Shown here: positions 1 through 7,222 of the stretch, in pieces
Layout: each line of letters begins with the position of its first letter
Numbering within the stretch: position 1 is the stretch's first letter
Virus record (IMG/VR): IMGVR_UViG_3300042090_000917
Span: 1 to 24,849 of that record
Length of the DNA: 24,849 nucleotides
Reading direction: 5' to 3' (one strand)
Source: a virus
Made by a program: the position numbers and the translations under genes
The notes under the pieces: model-generated
Database searches by the model: none
What the model saw: the letters and a program-made list of their open reading frames with translations, nothing else
What the model was told of the DNA's origin: nothing

Positions 1-369
1 GAAGGAGTTGGGCTGCAACCCCTTCACCTTGTCGTAGGAACTCTCCCCAGCGAGAACCTTCTTAGCTGCCCGCAGCGTGTACGCTGCCCAGGTGTCCTCC
101 CAGATGCCGCGTCCCACCTCGGTGCCCAAGAACTGGAGAGCCGTGCGGGGAGAGAGGAAGCCCTTGCCCTCCACGGGGTACCGCATGTCCTGCTTGTTCT
201 TCTCCTCCTGCGGACCCCAGAGCTGGTTGTCCGAGAAGTCGTAGACCTCCTTCGCGATGCGCTTCATCACATCCGCGAAAGCGATCTTCACGAAGTCGTG
301 CTTCTTCACCAGGTAGTCAGAGGCAGTGTCCTTGCCGGACTCGCTCTGACCCAAGAACCCTACGATCAT
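1..369 (-). CDS. Deoxynucleoside monophosphate kinase, phage type (3' end beyond window)
   Basis: Likely phosphorylates dNMPs to dNDPs in the cytoplasm to feed phage DNA synthesis, like T4 gp1. The visible 123 residues begin MIVGFLGQSESGKDTASDYL, so a P-loop (G7-x-x-x-x-G12-K13-D14-T15) sits at the very N-terminus, as in phage dNMP kinases, followed by VKIAFADVMKR. The gene runs off the left edge, so the lid and C-terminus are not seen. I chose the ATG at 369 because AAGGAAAG lies about 7 nt upstream and it puts the P-loop at the N-terminus. The frame is also open to a GTG at 417, directly after the previous gene's stop, which would add 16 residues. It is the most distal gene of the leftward block. 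The family assignment is by motif only; another P-loop nucleotide kinase is possible. Confidence 0.75.
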   Translation of the reverse strand, partial: MIVGFLGQSESGKDTASDYLVKKHDFVKIAFADVMKRIAKEVYDFSDNQLWGPQEEKNKQDMRYPVEGKGFLSPRTALQFLGTEVGRGIWEDTWAAYTLRAAKKVLAGESSYDKVKGLQPNSF

Positions 370-417
370 GAGGTCTTTCCTTTGCTTGCGGGGCACGTCT
401 TCCACAGGGACCTCCAC

Positions 418-1032
418 TCACCCACCATTCCTCTTCCGCCATTGAGGCGGAGTCATCGGGGCGCCGGCGACACTACCCTGTCGGACCTGTCGCTGGATAT
501 CCTGCCCTCGCTGCGTGATGCGGCGAGAGATGCTCTCCCAGTCTCTCTGGGAACGGTCGCGGATGGCGCGAAGGATGCGGTAGACAGCGGTCCAGTAGTC
601 CGCCTTCTTCTGAGCCTCGACGACTCGGGGCTCGGTGATCACCATGTCGGTCTTGTCCTTCTCCGACAGGCGGCCCCCAGTCTCTTCCTTGCTGAGGCCC
701 CGAAGGGTCAGACGGATGCGGGCGCTCACGTAGTCGAGAGCAGCCTGGGCGGCGTTCATCTCCACCTCCGCCTTGGCAAGCTCCACCTCGATGTAGCCGA
801 CGTACTGACTGCTGTCAGCCAGGAGGACGCCCAACGCCTCGTCATTCAGCGAGGTGATGTTGGGTGGCATCTCTCCTTGGTAGCCAGAGGTGGGGAGGCC
901 GGGGAACTTGATCCCGATGGCCGCCACGTTCTGGATGGCGAAGTGGCTGGGGTTGAAGCTGTTCGAGATCTGCTCGTTGAACTCGACTGCGGACTGCAGG
1001 TCAATGCGGCCCAGACTTCCGTGGTTGCTCAT
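418..1032 (-). CDS. Putative UvsY-like recombination mediator (inference)
   Basis: 204 residues with no recognised catalytic motif. Residues about 75-180 are mostly helical and charged, with the pattern Y-x3-VELAKAEVEMNAAQAALDY, then SEKDKTDMV, then ADYWTAVYRILRAIRDRSQR. This order resembles T4 UvsY, which has a helical segment ending in LDYYSGR, then a charged EKSEMKT segment, then LQYWGILLDFCSGALDAIKSR. UvsY loads the UvsX recombinase onto gp32-coated ssDNA. The context fits: a RecA/UvsX-like gene lies in the same block, and the immediate upstream neighbour is a RecB/Cas4-like nuclease whose stop overlaps this start by 4 nt (ATGA). The protein is longer than T4 UvsY (137 aa), with about 75 extra N-terminal residues rich in Asn, Pro and Gly and a basic Pro/Gln tail. 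The similarity was judged by eye, so the function is inferred and the gene could be another small helical DNA-metabolism protein. Confidence 0.5.
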   Translation of the reverse strand: MSNHGSLGRIDLQSAVEFNEQISNSFNPSHFAIQNVAAIGIKFPGLPTSGYQGEMPPNITSLNDEALGVLLADSSQYVGYIEVELAKAEVEMNAAQAALDYVSARIRLTLRGLSKEETGGRLSEKDKTDMVITEPRVVEAQKKADYWTAVYRILRAIRDRSQRDWESISRRITQRGQDIQRQVRQGSVAGAPMTPPQWRKRNGG

Positions 1033-1901
1033 GGAGCTCTCCGGGGTTGAGCGGCCAGCCGATCAGGGCAGGTAGCCGCGAAGGGACAGTCGTTGCAGTG
1101 GAAGCCCACCTCGCCTTTCGGGGGCTGACCGGCGTCGTACTGCTGCTTCAGGTAGCGGGCCTTCCTCTCCAGGAGGTCCCACGCCTCGGGGTTGTACTGG
1201 ACCGGGAAGTCGGAGAGGTTGGCGTCGTCCTTGTTGAGGTACAGGTAGACGACGACCGGACGGTTCAGGGCCTTCGCGTACAGCATCGCTTGCTGCTTGT
1301 GCTCTGGTTTGGGCTTGGTGAGGCCCTTGAACCCGTTGGAGTTGATGCTCTTGTACTCGTGGACCAGCCCCACCTCGTAGATGGGAGCACCGGGCTCGTC
1401 GATGACGAGGATGTTCTCTGCGTCAGCGTGTCCCTCCAGCATCAAGTCCTCAGCGATCTTCTGGTAGGTGCCGCTGATCTCCACCTCCTGCTTGTAGCTC
1501 GGACCCCAGGCCCCCTTGAGCCCGTAGGTCTGGAACATGTGGTGGACGGCGTGGCCCAGGTCGAAGATGAGCTGAACTCGTGGCTCAATCTTCTTCACCT
1601 GCGGAGCCCCGATCATCTCGTTGTAGACCTTCAGCAGACAGGGGTGGCCCATTGAAGAAGGGTGGATGCCGTCGTACCGAGGTTCCTTGAGGAACCAGCC
1701 GGGGTACTCGCTGTCAGCGCACTTCGAGCAGCGGACCCAGGTGGCCGTCTTCACATCCGGCCCACCCTTCTCGTTCTGGGCGTAGAGGAAGCGGTGAAGA
1801 CGGTCCTTCAGCTTGATGTTGCGTAGAACGAAGACCCGAGTGGCCTCATCCTGCTGCTGCCACTGCTCGATGGTGTGGAGGATGACGGTGGCTCTACTCA
1901 T
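1029..1901 (-). CDS. PD-(D/E)XK nuclease, Cas4/RecB-like with probable Fe-S cluster
   Basis: 290 residues. The nuclease core reads in the RecB/Cas4 order: DLGHAVHHMFQ (His117/His120), GHAD (Asp160), the E-Y-K triad (Glu182, Lys184), and QAMLYAKAL (Gln204). A cysteine at 88 before the core plus C269, C272 and C278 after it match the split four-cysteine 4Fe-4S arrangement of Cas4 and AddB nucleases. A further CxxC lies at 58-61. Such enzymes degrade or resect DNA ends, here probably making 3' single strands for the phage recombinase or degrading host DNA. The start at 1901 overlaps the stop of the upstream zinc-ribbon gene (ATGA), and its own stop overlaps the UvsY-like gene, so the three are translationally coupled. 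No CRISPR locus is present, so a Cas role is not suggested. Confidence 0.85.
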   Translation of the reverse strand: MSRATVILHTIEQWQQQDEATRVFVLRNIKLKDRLHRFLYAQNEKGGPDVKTATWVRCSKCADSEYPGWFLKEPRYDGIHPSSMGHPCLLKVYNEMIGAPQVKKIEPRVQLIFDLGHAVHHMFQTYGLKGAWGPSYKQEVEISGTYQKIAEDLMLEGHADAENILVIDEPGAPIYEVGLVHEYKSINSNGFKGLTKPKPEHKQQAMLYAKALNRPVVVYLYLNKDDANLSDFPVQYNPEAWDLLERKARYLKQQYDAGQPPKGEVGFHCNDCPFAATCPDRLAAQPRRAP

Positions 1902-2038
1902 CTAGGCTCCTGCCTTTTCTTGTGCCAGTTCTTGGCAGGCATGAAGAACGTACAGCTCTTGCAGCGCACCATGTCGTCGTTGATGACGTATTCCATGTTC
2001 GTGCCACACGACGGGCACTTGGCCTTGTCATCCGCCAT
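1898..2038 (-). CDS. Zinc-ribbon mini-protein (46 aa)
   Basis: A 46-residue protein starting MADDKAKCPSCGTNMEYV and ending KKRQEPR. It has one zinc ribbon, CPSCG then CKSC 14 residues later, and a basic tail. The start ATG at 2038 is preceded by GGAAAGAAC. The first 11 nt overlap the resolvase gene, and the stop overlaps the nuclease start as ATGA, so it sits within a coupled gene series and is very likely real. Function is unknown. Small single zinc ribbons in phages often bind nucleic acid or a partner enzyme, and the position between two nucleases suggests a helper role, but that is inference only. Confidence 0.75.
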   Translation of the reverse strand: MADDKAKCPSCGTNMEYVINDDMVRCKSCTFFMPAKNWHKKRQEPR

Positions 2039-2645
2039 GTTCTTTCCTCCAGGCCTCGACGATGGGAATCACCTGCTCCACCGTCAGCCCCGCATTGACA
2101 GCGGGCGCCAACTGAGCGGCGTAGTCCATGAGACCGACGGCCACCTGAGCGATGTCCGTCTCCATCATGAACCTGCGGTAGCCGCCATCCGCTGCCGTCG
2201 TGCATGCCTCGAAGATCAGCTCCTTCAGCTTCTCCTCAGCCACTGTGTTTCGCGGAGGCATCACGTCCCTGTAGGAAGGCTCCTGGATGTCCTTCATCAT
2301 CCCCGTCAGCAGCTCTTGGGAGTTCCGAAGGTCCAAGAAAGACTGCCAGTCGATGATGGCGAATCGCCTCTTCCCGGTGGCCGCCTGGAACTCCACCTGC
2401 ATGGCCCACTCAGAGTCGTTGCCCTTGAGAGCCTCCACCTTGATCTTCTCCAGATCGGAGAGGTGGAGGCTGTAGCTCTTGGCCGAGGTGGTCTTGCACT
2501 CCACCCGAATGTCGCCCTGCTTCCGGACGTCACCCTTGTAGAACGCGGGAGCCCCGCTTCCTGGCTGCTCCCTTCCGCCCAGGTCTTTCGCCGCCCTTCG
2601 TTCCTGGAGGCGGCTCTTTCTTCGATTGCTGCTTTGCTGACTCAT
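2028..2645 (-). CDS. Holliday-junction-resolvase-type PD-(D/E)XK endonuclease
   Basis: 205 residues. The first 70 hold a compact nuclease core: E15 in QERRAAKDLGGREQPGSGAP, KGDV (D39), D45, and the E49-C-K51 motif, followed by KSYSLHLSDLEKIKVEA. The arrangement of E, GSG, D and ExK matches archaeal Hjc-type and phage resolvase-like endonucleases that cut branched DNA before packaging. The remaining 135 residues form an unrecognised C-terminal extension. The start ATG at 2645 is needed to include E15. As a result the N-terminal 116 nt overlap the end of the upstream unknown gene in another frame. The position between recombinase and nuclease genes supports a recombination or junction-processing role. 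The substrate is not shown by sequence alone. Confidence 0.8.
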   Translation of the reverse strand: MSQQSSNRRKSRLQERRAAKDLGGREQPGSGAPAFYKGDVRKQGDIRVECKTTSAKSYSLHLSDLEKIKVEALKGNDSEWAMQVEFQAATGKRRFAIIDWQSFLDLRNSQELLTGMMKDIQEPSYRDVMPPRNTVAEEKLKELIFEACTTAADGGYRRFMMETDIAQVAVGLMDYAAQLAPAVNAGLTVEQVIPIVEAWRKEHGG

Positions 2646-2931
2646 CGGTTAGCAGTCTCCGGTAGGTGCTGAGGGTGATGATGCACTTGTGGATGGCCCC
2701 GGCGAAGGAGTCGGCGGTGCCGCCGAACTCCTTCTTCAGGCCCTGGCTGTAGACCTCCACGGTGAAGAGATCCTTCTTGAGGTTGTGCTGGAGAAGGATC
2801 TCGAAGTCCCGCTGAGACGCTCTCGCCAGCATCTGTACCTCGACGAGAAGGATCTCGAAGGCAGAGGAGGGTACAACCCTCTCCGAGTGGTTGCTGACGT
2901 GCCCAATGTGGATGGCGGACTTCATGAGCAT
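2530..2931 (-). CDS. Hypothetical protein, long overlap with resolvase gene
   Basis: 133 residues starting MLMKSAIHIGHVSNHSERVV. I placed the start at the ATG at 2931, immediately after the recombinase stop and preceded by GGAAG. A longer reading into the recombinase gene exists but has no ribosome site. The first 95 residues look globular (AFEILLVEVQMLARASQRDF; a Phe/Leu-rich helical segment; AIHKCIITLSTYRRLL). The last 38 residues are Lys/Arg/Gly/Pro-rich and lie entirely over the start of the resolvase gene in a different frame. The basic tail may simply be read-through of overlapping sequence. I do not recognise the family. The location directly after the recombinase suggests a recombination accessory, without proof. 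Confidence 0.65.
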   Translation of the reverse strand: MLMKSAIHIGHVSNHSERVVPSSAFEILLVEVQMLARASQRDFEILLQHNLKKDLFTVEVYSQGLKKEFGGTADSFAGAIHKCIITLSTYRRLLTDESAKQQSKKEPPPGTKGGERPGRKGAARKRGSRVLQG

Positions 2932-2933
2932 GG

Positions 2934-4238
2934 CTACTTCCACGCATCCCAGTTGTTGGGGACGATGTTGTTGCGGCGGAAGCATTGGTCTTGGATGAAC
3001 TCGAAGTAGGACATCTCATCCGTGTTCGCCTTGGCCTGGAAGTCAGCCGCCAAGGCAGCGATGAAGTTCTCCCGTCCCTGAATCCGCATCAGGAACTTCT
3101 CCGGGTCATTGGGATCGGGGATGCCGATCCACGCACCCTCTGCGATCACCACGCCGTTCATGACGCCAGCGACGAAGGCATCCGCGAAGTAGTTCACGCT
3201 GTTGGTGTCGAAGTCGTAGACGTACGACCCCTTGGCACCCTCGTGAAGGCCAGCCTTGCCCTTCTCGATGGTCCAGAACACCTCCTTGCCGTGTGCTCTC
3301 CAGCGGTTCTTCCGACCCTCGGGAGTCATGATGGACTCCTCCCCACCGATGAAGCCGCCGCTCTCGACGTAGAGGTCAACGAGCTTGGCGTGCTCCAGAG
3401 AGTTGCCGCCAGGGGCCTTGTACTTCTTGTTGGGGTCCTTGATGTTGTCCCGGACCTGGTTGATGCCCAGGACGCAGGTGTCTCGAAGCTCTCCCCACTC
3501 CGTACGCATGGTCAGGAGGTTGGTGAGCTTCTTGAGGAAGGTGGTGTTGGGGGCCGAGGTGCCGCCGTAGGTCTTGTCCTTGATGGACTCGTTCTCCTGC
3601 TCAGCAGCCGCCAGGGCGTTGCCGATGGAGTCGATGACCACCAGGTGGAACATGTTCCCCTCAACCGCCCGGAGGATGATGTCGTAGAAGTCCTCCGCCG
3701 ATTCAGCGTGGATCTCCTTGATGGTTCCGACCTCATGCTTGAAGTTGGCGACCTCCTCCTTGGTGAAGGGAGGCCACCCAGCGGCCTTGCGGGCGTCGTT
3801 CATCATCTCGATGTCGGTATCGCCCAGCGAGATCTGAGCCCCCAGAAGCCGACCCTGCTTTCGGTCAGCGGGGATCTCGGTCATTGCCAGGAGGACCCGT
3901 GTCTTCTCGCCCAGGAATGCCTGGAGCTGACGGACGGTCATCCACATCAGAGCGGTCTTGCCTGCGTTCTTCCGACCGATGAGTTGGCTCAGTCCGCCTG
4001 CCGGCCACCCACCCTTGAGCTCCACGTCCAAGGTCGGAAGACCTGTGGGCAGTCGCTTGTAGTAGTAGGGGAGCACGTAGTCGGAAGCGTTCATCATCAC
4101 CGCCCGACCTCGGAACTCCTTCTTCACATCGGCTTCCAGAGCGTCGATGCGATCACGGTGAGAGGGCACCTTGTCCTCTGGCTTCCGCTTGACCTTGGGC
4201 AAATCCTCCTCTTCAGCCTTCTTTTTCTTGGCCGCCAT
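2934..4238 (-). CDS. RecA/UvsX-family recombinase
   Basis: 434 residues. The protein should form ATP-dependent filaments on ssDNA and drive strand exchange and recombination-dependent replication. The Walker A motif is GRKNAGKT (88-95), a Walker B-like strand is HLVVID (198-203), and the NQVRDN segment (260-265) corresponds to the conserved Gln-containing RecA loop. PGGNSLEHAK (276-285) corresponds to the PGGNAL region near L2. The N-terminus (1-45) is Lys/Glu-rich, and a C-terminal domain of about 110 residues (FADAFVAGVM to NNWDAWK) has no obvious RecA counterpart. The start ATG has GGAG upstream. It is flanked by a zinc-ribbon gene and by resolvase, nuclease and UvsY-like genes, a T4-like recombination group. 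Confidence 0.9.
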   Translation of the reverse strand: MAAKKKKAEEEDLPKVKRKPEDKVPSHRDRIDALEADVKKEFRGRAVMMNASDYVLPYYYKRLPTGLPTLDVELKGGWPAGGLSQLIGRKNAGKTALMWMTVRQLQAFLGEKTRVLLAMTEIPADRKQGRLLGAQISLGDTDIEMMNDARKAAGWPPFTKEEVANFKHEVGTIKEIHAESAEDFYDIILRAVEGNMFHLVVIDSIGNALAAAEQENESIKDKTYGGTSAPNTTFLKKLTNLLTMRTEWGELRDTCVLGINQVRDNIKDPNKKYKAPGGNSLEHAKLVDLYVESGGFIGGEESIMTPEGRKNRWRAHGKEVFWTIEKGKAGLHEGAKGSYVYDFDTNSVNYFADAFVAGVMNGVVIAEGAWIGIPDPNDPEKFLMRIQGRENFIAALAADFQAKANTDEMSYFEFIQDQCFRRNNIVPNNWDAWK

Positions 4239-4260
4239 TCACTGCTCCTGTGGTGAGGGT

Positions 4261-4431
4261 TTACTTCTTGGAAGGGGGAGCCGTGGGACGCTTCTCCCAC
4301 GGTTCGGTGCCACACTTGTCGCAGTACTGCGGCGTGCGGATGGTGGTGCCGCACTGAGGGCAAGAAGCACCTGCGGCCCCAGTCTTCGTCTTCTCCGGAG
4401 ACCCATCCAGCTCGACCGCGTACTTGTCCAT
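4261..4431 (-). CDS. Zinc-ribbon mini-protein (56 aa)
   Basis: A 56-residue protein starting MDKYAVELDGSPEKTKTG and ending APPSKK. A zinc ribbon is formed by CPQCG (24-28) and CDKCG (37-41), with charged flanks and a Pro/Lys tail. It lies between the HU-like gene (3-nt gap) and the recombinase gene, in the same direction, and the recombinase start follows 22 nt after its stop. Start ATG at 4431 and stop TAA at 4261 are clear. Function is unknown; its size and single ribbon resemble the other 46-residue zinc protein in this block, though the two share no further visible similarity. Confidence 0.75.
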   Translation of the reverse strand: MDKYAVELDGSPEKTKTGAAGASCPQCGTTIRTPQYCDKCGTEPWEKRPTAPPSKK

Positions 4432-4434
4432 GGG

Positions 4435-4698
4435 CTACTTTCCTCGGGACATCTTGAAGGTGATGACGGGCGGAGTCTGGACCAAACCAGCCGTTTCGGT
4501 GCCGTCCGGAAGCGTCATTCTTCTAGCACGATACGACTTCTTCCGGAAGCGTCCGAGGCCTGGAATCTTCACGTCCAAGCACTCGTAAATACAGGCCCTT
4601 TTGACCTCGAAAGCGAGGGCCCGAAGGACCGTTGCGACCTCGCTTTGAAGGAGCCCAGAACGGTCCGAAACCCTGACCACCAGCTCGGCAAACGTCAT
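4435..4698 (-). CDS. HU/IHF-family DNA-bending protein
   Basis: 87 residues, close to the usual 90. Two helices (MTFAELVVRVSDRSGLLQSE and VATVLRALAFEVKRA) precede the beta segment VKIPGLGRFRKKSYRARR, which matches the V-x-I/L-x-G-F/L-G-x-F segment of HU/IHF. A DNA-contacting arm follows (LPDGTETAGLVQTPP) and then ITFKMSRGK. The usual Arg-Asn-Pro at the arm tip is replaced by R-M-T-L-P, so intercalation may differ. HU-type proteins bend and compact DNA and assist initiation, recombination or packaging. The ATG at 4698 overlaps the upstream stop as ATGA with GGGGA just upstream; a GTG three codons earlier is less likely. Confidence 0.85.
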   Translation of the reverse strand: MTFAELVVRVSDRSGLLQSEVATVLRALAFEVKRACIYECLDVKIPGLGRFRKKSYRARRMTLPDGTETAGLVQTPPVITFKMSRGK

Positions 4699-5063
4699 GT
4701 TCCCCACCCGTGCGGAAGCTCCACGTTCGATGGCGCTCCCTTGAAGAGGGGACCCATCTGTTCGTCGGTGAGGCCCGCAAGACCGCAGCCCACGCGGGTC
4801 ACGAAGAACTGCATCTTGGGGAACGAGGCGGCGTAGACCAAGAAGCGGTGAACGTGCTCTTCGATCTTGTAGAGGGGAAGAGTCACCAGCCGCTCGTCCT
4901 TCGTTGGCAGGGCATAGGCGTGTCCCTGAAGACCCTCCCCTATGCCCATCACCGCCCCGTACTTCTCCACGGCTTCCGCCGCAGCGCCGGCCCCGTGGTA
5001 GCCCTTCAGATTGGAACCGAAGACGAAGATCTGTCCCGGCTTGATGACCTTGTCGATGCTCAC
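4695..5063 (-). CDS. Phage macrodomain-like conserved protein
   Basis: 122 residues beginning with GTG (GTGA overlap with the polymerase stop). It contains IFVFGSNLKGYHGAGAAAEA, then GEGLQGHAYALPTKD, then FFVTRVGCGLAGLTDEQMGP and FKGAPSNVELPHGW. This order (FGSN.xG.HGAGAA, G.GLQG..YA.PTKD, FFVTR.GCGLAG) is a conserved single-domain family common in tailed phages and resembling macrodomains, which bind ADP-ribose-type ligands. What it does in infection is not established here. A role in reversing host ADP-ribosylation or in nucleotide sensing is conceivable but unproven. It sits between the polymerase and HU-like genes and is translationally coupled to both. Confidence 0.7.
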   Translation of the reverse strand: MSIDKVIKPGQIFVFGSNLKGYHGAGAAAEAVEKYGAVMGIGEGLQGHAYALPTKDERLVTLPLYKIEEHVHRFLVYAASFPKMQFFVTRVGCGLAGLTDEQMGPLFKGAPSNVELPHGWGT

Positions 5064-7156
5064 TTTGCGGTGCTCCAGGTGTAGCCGCTACCTACCTCAG
5101 CGGGGAGGGGGACCTGCAGTGGTTCGCTGAACGGGTTCTCCATGATGAACTTCACCCGAGCCTTCACCGCCTTCACGACCTCGGGGCGGTCAGGGCACTC
5201 GAAGATCAGCTCGTCGTGGATCTGCAGGAGCATCTGAGCCCCAAGGCTCCTCAGCTCCGGATCGGCCTCCGCATTCAGCATCGCCCTCTTGGCGATGTCG
5301 GAGGCGGTGCCTTGGATGATGCTGTTGACGGACTGCCGCTCTGCACGAGAGGCATCCATCTTCGACATGCCACGCAGGTCCCCGAACCGCCGGTAGCGGC
5401 CAACGAGGGTCTGGACGAAGCCCTTCTTGAGGAGGAAGTCCTTGGTGTAGTCGATGTACGCCTTGACACCGGGGAAGACCCCGTACCACTTGTGGATGAG
5501 CTGGATTCCTTCTTCCTGAGTGACCAGCCGCTTCAGCTCCTTGGTGAGGTTGGCTGCCAGGTGGGGACCGCCGATGCCGTAGATGATGCCGAACCCGGTG
5601 GCCTTGGCAGCCTGTCGGAAGAACAGCAGCTCCTCCTCACGGGCAGTCAGGGGCTCCTTCCGCTTCCCGCTCTTGACGTCCTTGTCCGCCTTCTTGGCAG
5701 CGATGACATCGTCGTAGGGGATGCCGTACATCTCAGCGACCGTCAGACAGTGGAGGTCGATGCCGTTCTTGATGGCGTCGATCATCTTCTGGTCTCTGGA
5801 GAAGTGCGCCATCAGGCGCATCTCCAACTGCTCGTAGTCGGCTACGATGAAGACCATCCCTTCACCGGGGATGAAGGCGTCTCGGATCCTGAAGATGTCG
5901 TCTCCAGGACGGGGGATGTTCTGGAGGTTGGGCTCACTGGAGGACAGGCGCATGGTCACAGCGCCGGTCTGATTCAGGGAGGTGTGGATGCGGAAGAAGG
6001 GGTCAATCCACTTGTCGAGCCCGACGATGTACGTGCCGTGAATCTTGGAGTACGTCCGGTACTCCAACATCCTCCGGGCCCAGACATCGCCCTGACCAGC
6101 CCAGGTATCGAGCGTGTCAGCATCGACAGATGGAAGCTTGATGCCCTTGGCCCCGCCCTTCGTCATCTTGTGAGTCTCTCGACCCAGGTGCTCGATGAAG
6201 AACCAACGCACGTCGTTGGTGGAGTCGAGGTTGATCTCGCGACCAGCCTCTCGGTTGAACTCCCAGTTGATGGAGACCATCTTCTCTTCCATCGGCCCGC
6301 GAAGAGCTTCGAGGTAGCCCTTGTCGGCGGTGATGCCCCGGCGCTCCAGCTTCCACAGGAGCTTCGTGAACGGCACCTCCACGGCGTAGTAGTAGTCGCA
6401 GAGAGTGTAGTTGCTGGAGATCTTCTCGTCCTCCAACCGTTGGTCGAAGTAGGCCCGCAGGGAGGTGGAGTTGTAGGCGTCCAGGCTGGCGTAGTCGACC
6501 GCCCTCCGGAACAGGTCCAGCTTCGCCTGCCACAGCGTGATCTGGGCGTCGATGGCGGCGACGGTGGCTTCGGTGGAGTACTCCAAAGCCTTTGCCGGCG
6601 GAGGTCCTGGGTCGGTGTACGCCTCCCGCAGGATGTCGCCCACGGTCTTGTTCATGTTCTGACCGGTGAGCTTGTTGATCTTCTTCGGCGGGACCTTGCC
6701 AAAGGTCTGCTCGAAGGTCGGGGTCGCCCGACCGAAGTGGTCGACGATGCACTCCTTCAAGCCGTGGCGTCCGGTGTTGTTCTCGTTCAGCAAGAACGAC
6801 TGGACGTCGGTGCTTCTCCAGTCACCTGCCTTGGAGAGGTCCACGCCCATGTTGGCGAACATGTGGGCATCGAACTTCGCACGAGTGAAGTCGAAGTTGA
6901 TGTCCGGGTTCTCCAGCAGGGGCTCCTTGAAGACGGGGATCATGGACGCCGGGAGACAGATGCGGTCTTCCCCGTCCGACAGCGACCACACGATGATGCG
7001 GTCGTTGAACTTGTGGAGGCCAGTGGTCTCAGTGTCCAACCCGAGCCCTTCGTTCTTCAGGTGGGTCTCCAGGAACTTCGCCAACCATCTTCTTGCTTCA
7101 CTCTCAGTATCGACCCAATGCCCTCTCGGAATGCTGATGTCGAAGCTGAAGCTCAT
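5060..7156 (-). CDS. polA: DNA polymerase, family A, with 3'-5' exonuclease
   Basis: 698 residues; the phage replicative polymerase. The 3'-5' exonuclease has Exo I LDTET (D41, E43), Exo II FDAHMF (D96) and Exo III YASLDAY (Y222, D226). Polymerase motif A is VADYEQLEMRL (D440), motif B is RQAAKATGFGIIYG (R514, K518, F522, Y526), and motif C is IHDELIF (H647, D648, E649). There is no 5' nuclease domain, typical for phage Pol A. F522 is at the position of E. coli Phe762. Exo II and Exo III are about 130 residues apart, some 50 more than in E. coli Pol I; the extra segment (about 150-215) is Lys/Pro-rich then helical. The start ATG has GGGAG upstream and follows an intrinsic terminator, so it may be expressed at a different level from the upstream gene. 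Confidence 0.95.
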   Translation of the reverse strand: MSFSFDISIPRGHWVDTESEARRWLAKFLETHLKNEGLGLDTETTGLHKFNDRIIVWSLSDGEDRICLPASMIPVFKEPLLENPDINFDFTRAKFDAHMFANMGVDLSKAGDWRSTDVQSFLLNENNTGRHGLKECIVDHFGRATPTFEQTFGKVPPKKINKLTGQNMNKTVGDILREAYTDPGPPPAKALEYSTEATVAAIDAQITLWQAKLDLFRRAVDYASLDAYNSTSLRAYFDQRLEDEKISSNYTLCDYYYAVEVPFTKLLWKLERRGITADKGYLEALRGPMEEKMVSINWEFNREAGREINLDSTNDVRWFFIEHLGRETHKMTKGGAKGIKLPSVDADTLDTWAGQGDVWARRMLEYRTYSKIHGTYIVGLDKWIDPFFRIHTSLNQTGAVTMRLSSSEPNLQNIPRPGDDIFRIRDAFIPGEGMVFIVADYEQLEMRLMAHFSRDQKMIDAIKNGIDLHCLTVAEMYGIPYDDVIAAKKADKDVKSGKRKEPLTAREEELLFFRQAAKATGFGIIYGIGGPHLAANLTKELKRLVTQEEGIQLIHKWYGVFPGVKAYIDYTKDFLLKKGFVQTLVGRYRRFGDLRGMSKMDASRAERQSVNSIIQGTASDIAKRAMLNAEADPELRSLGAQMLLQIHDELIFECPDRPEVVKAVKARVKFIMENPFSEPLQVPLPAEVGSGYTWSTAK

Positions 7157-7168
7157 GGTGCTCCCGTG

Positions 7169-7197
7169 AAAAACCCCCGGCCATTGCTGACCGGGGG
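7169..7197 (-). terminator. Intrinsic terminator between the zinc/ssDNA-binding candidate and polymerase
   Basis: Read leftwards, CCCCCGG (7197-7191) pairs with CCGGGGG (7180-7174) around a 10-nt loop and is followed at once by five T (7173-7169). This 7-bp GC stem plus U-tract is a textbook factor-independent terminator. It lies 26 nt past the stop of the 456-aa gene and just before the polymerase ribosome site, so it probably lowers read-through into polymerase. Confidence 0.85.
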
Positions 7198-7222
7198 CTA
7201 GTGAGGACTGCGGTGCTACGAC

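Noticed and set aside
1029-1901. Cas4-like nuclease as evidence of a CRISPR system
   Set aside because: No repeat-spacer array or other cas gene is visible, and stand-alone Cas4-like nucleases are common in phages.
5216-7201. Long rightward open frame of 661 codons opposite the polymerase gene
   Set aside because: It lies antisense to a gene with all polymerase motifs, is Val/Leu/Gly/Asp-rich without any domain, and arises from high-GC codon bias.
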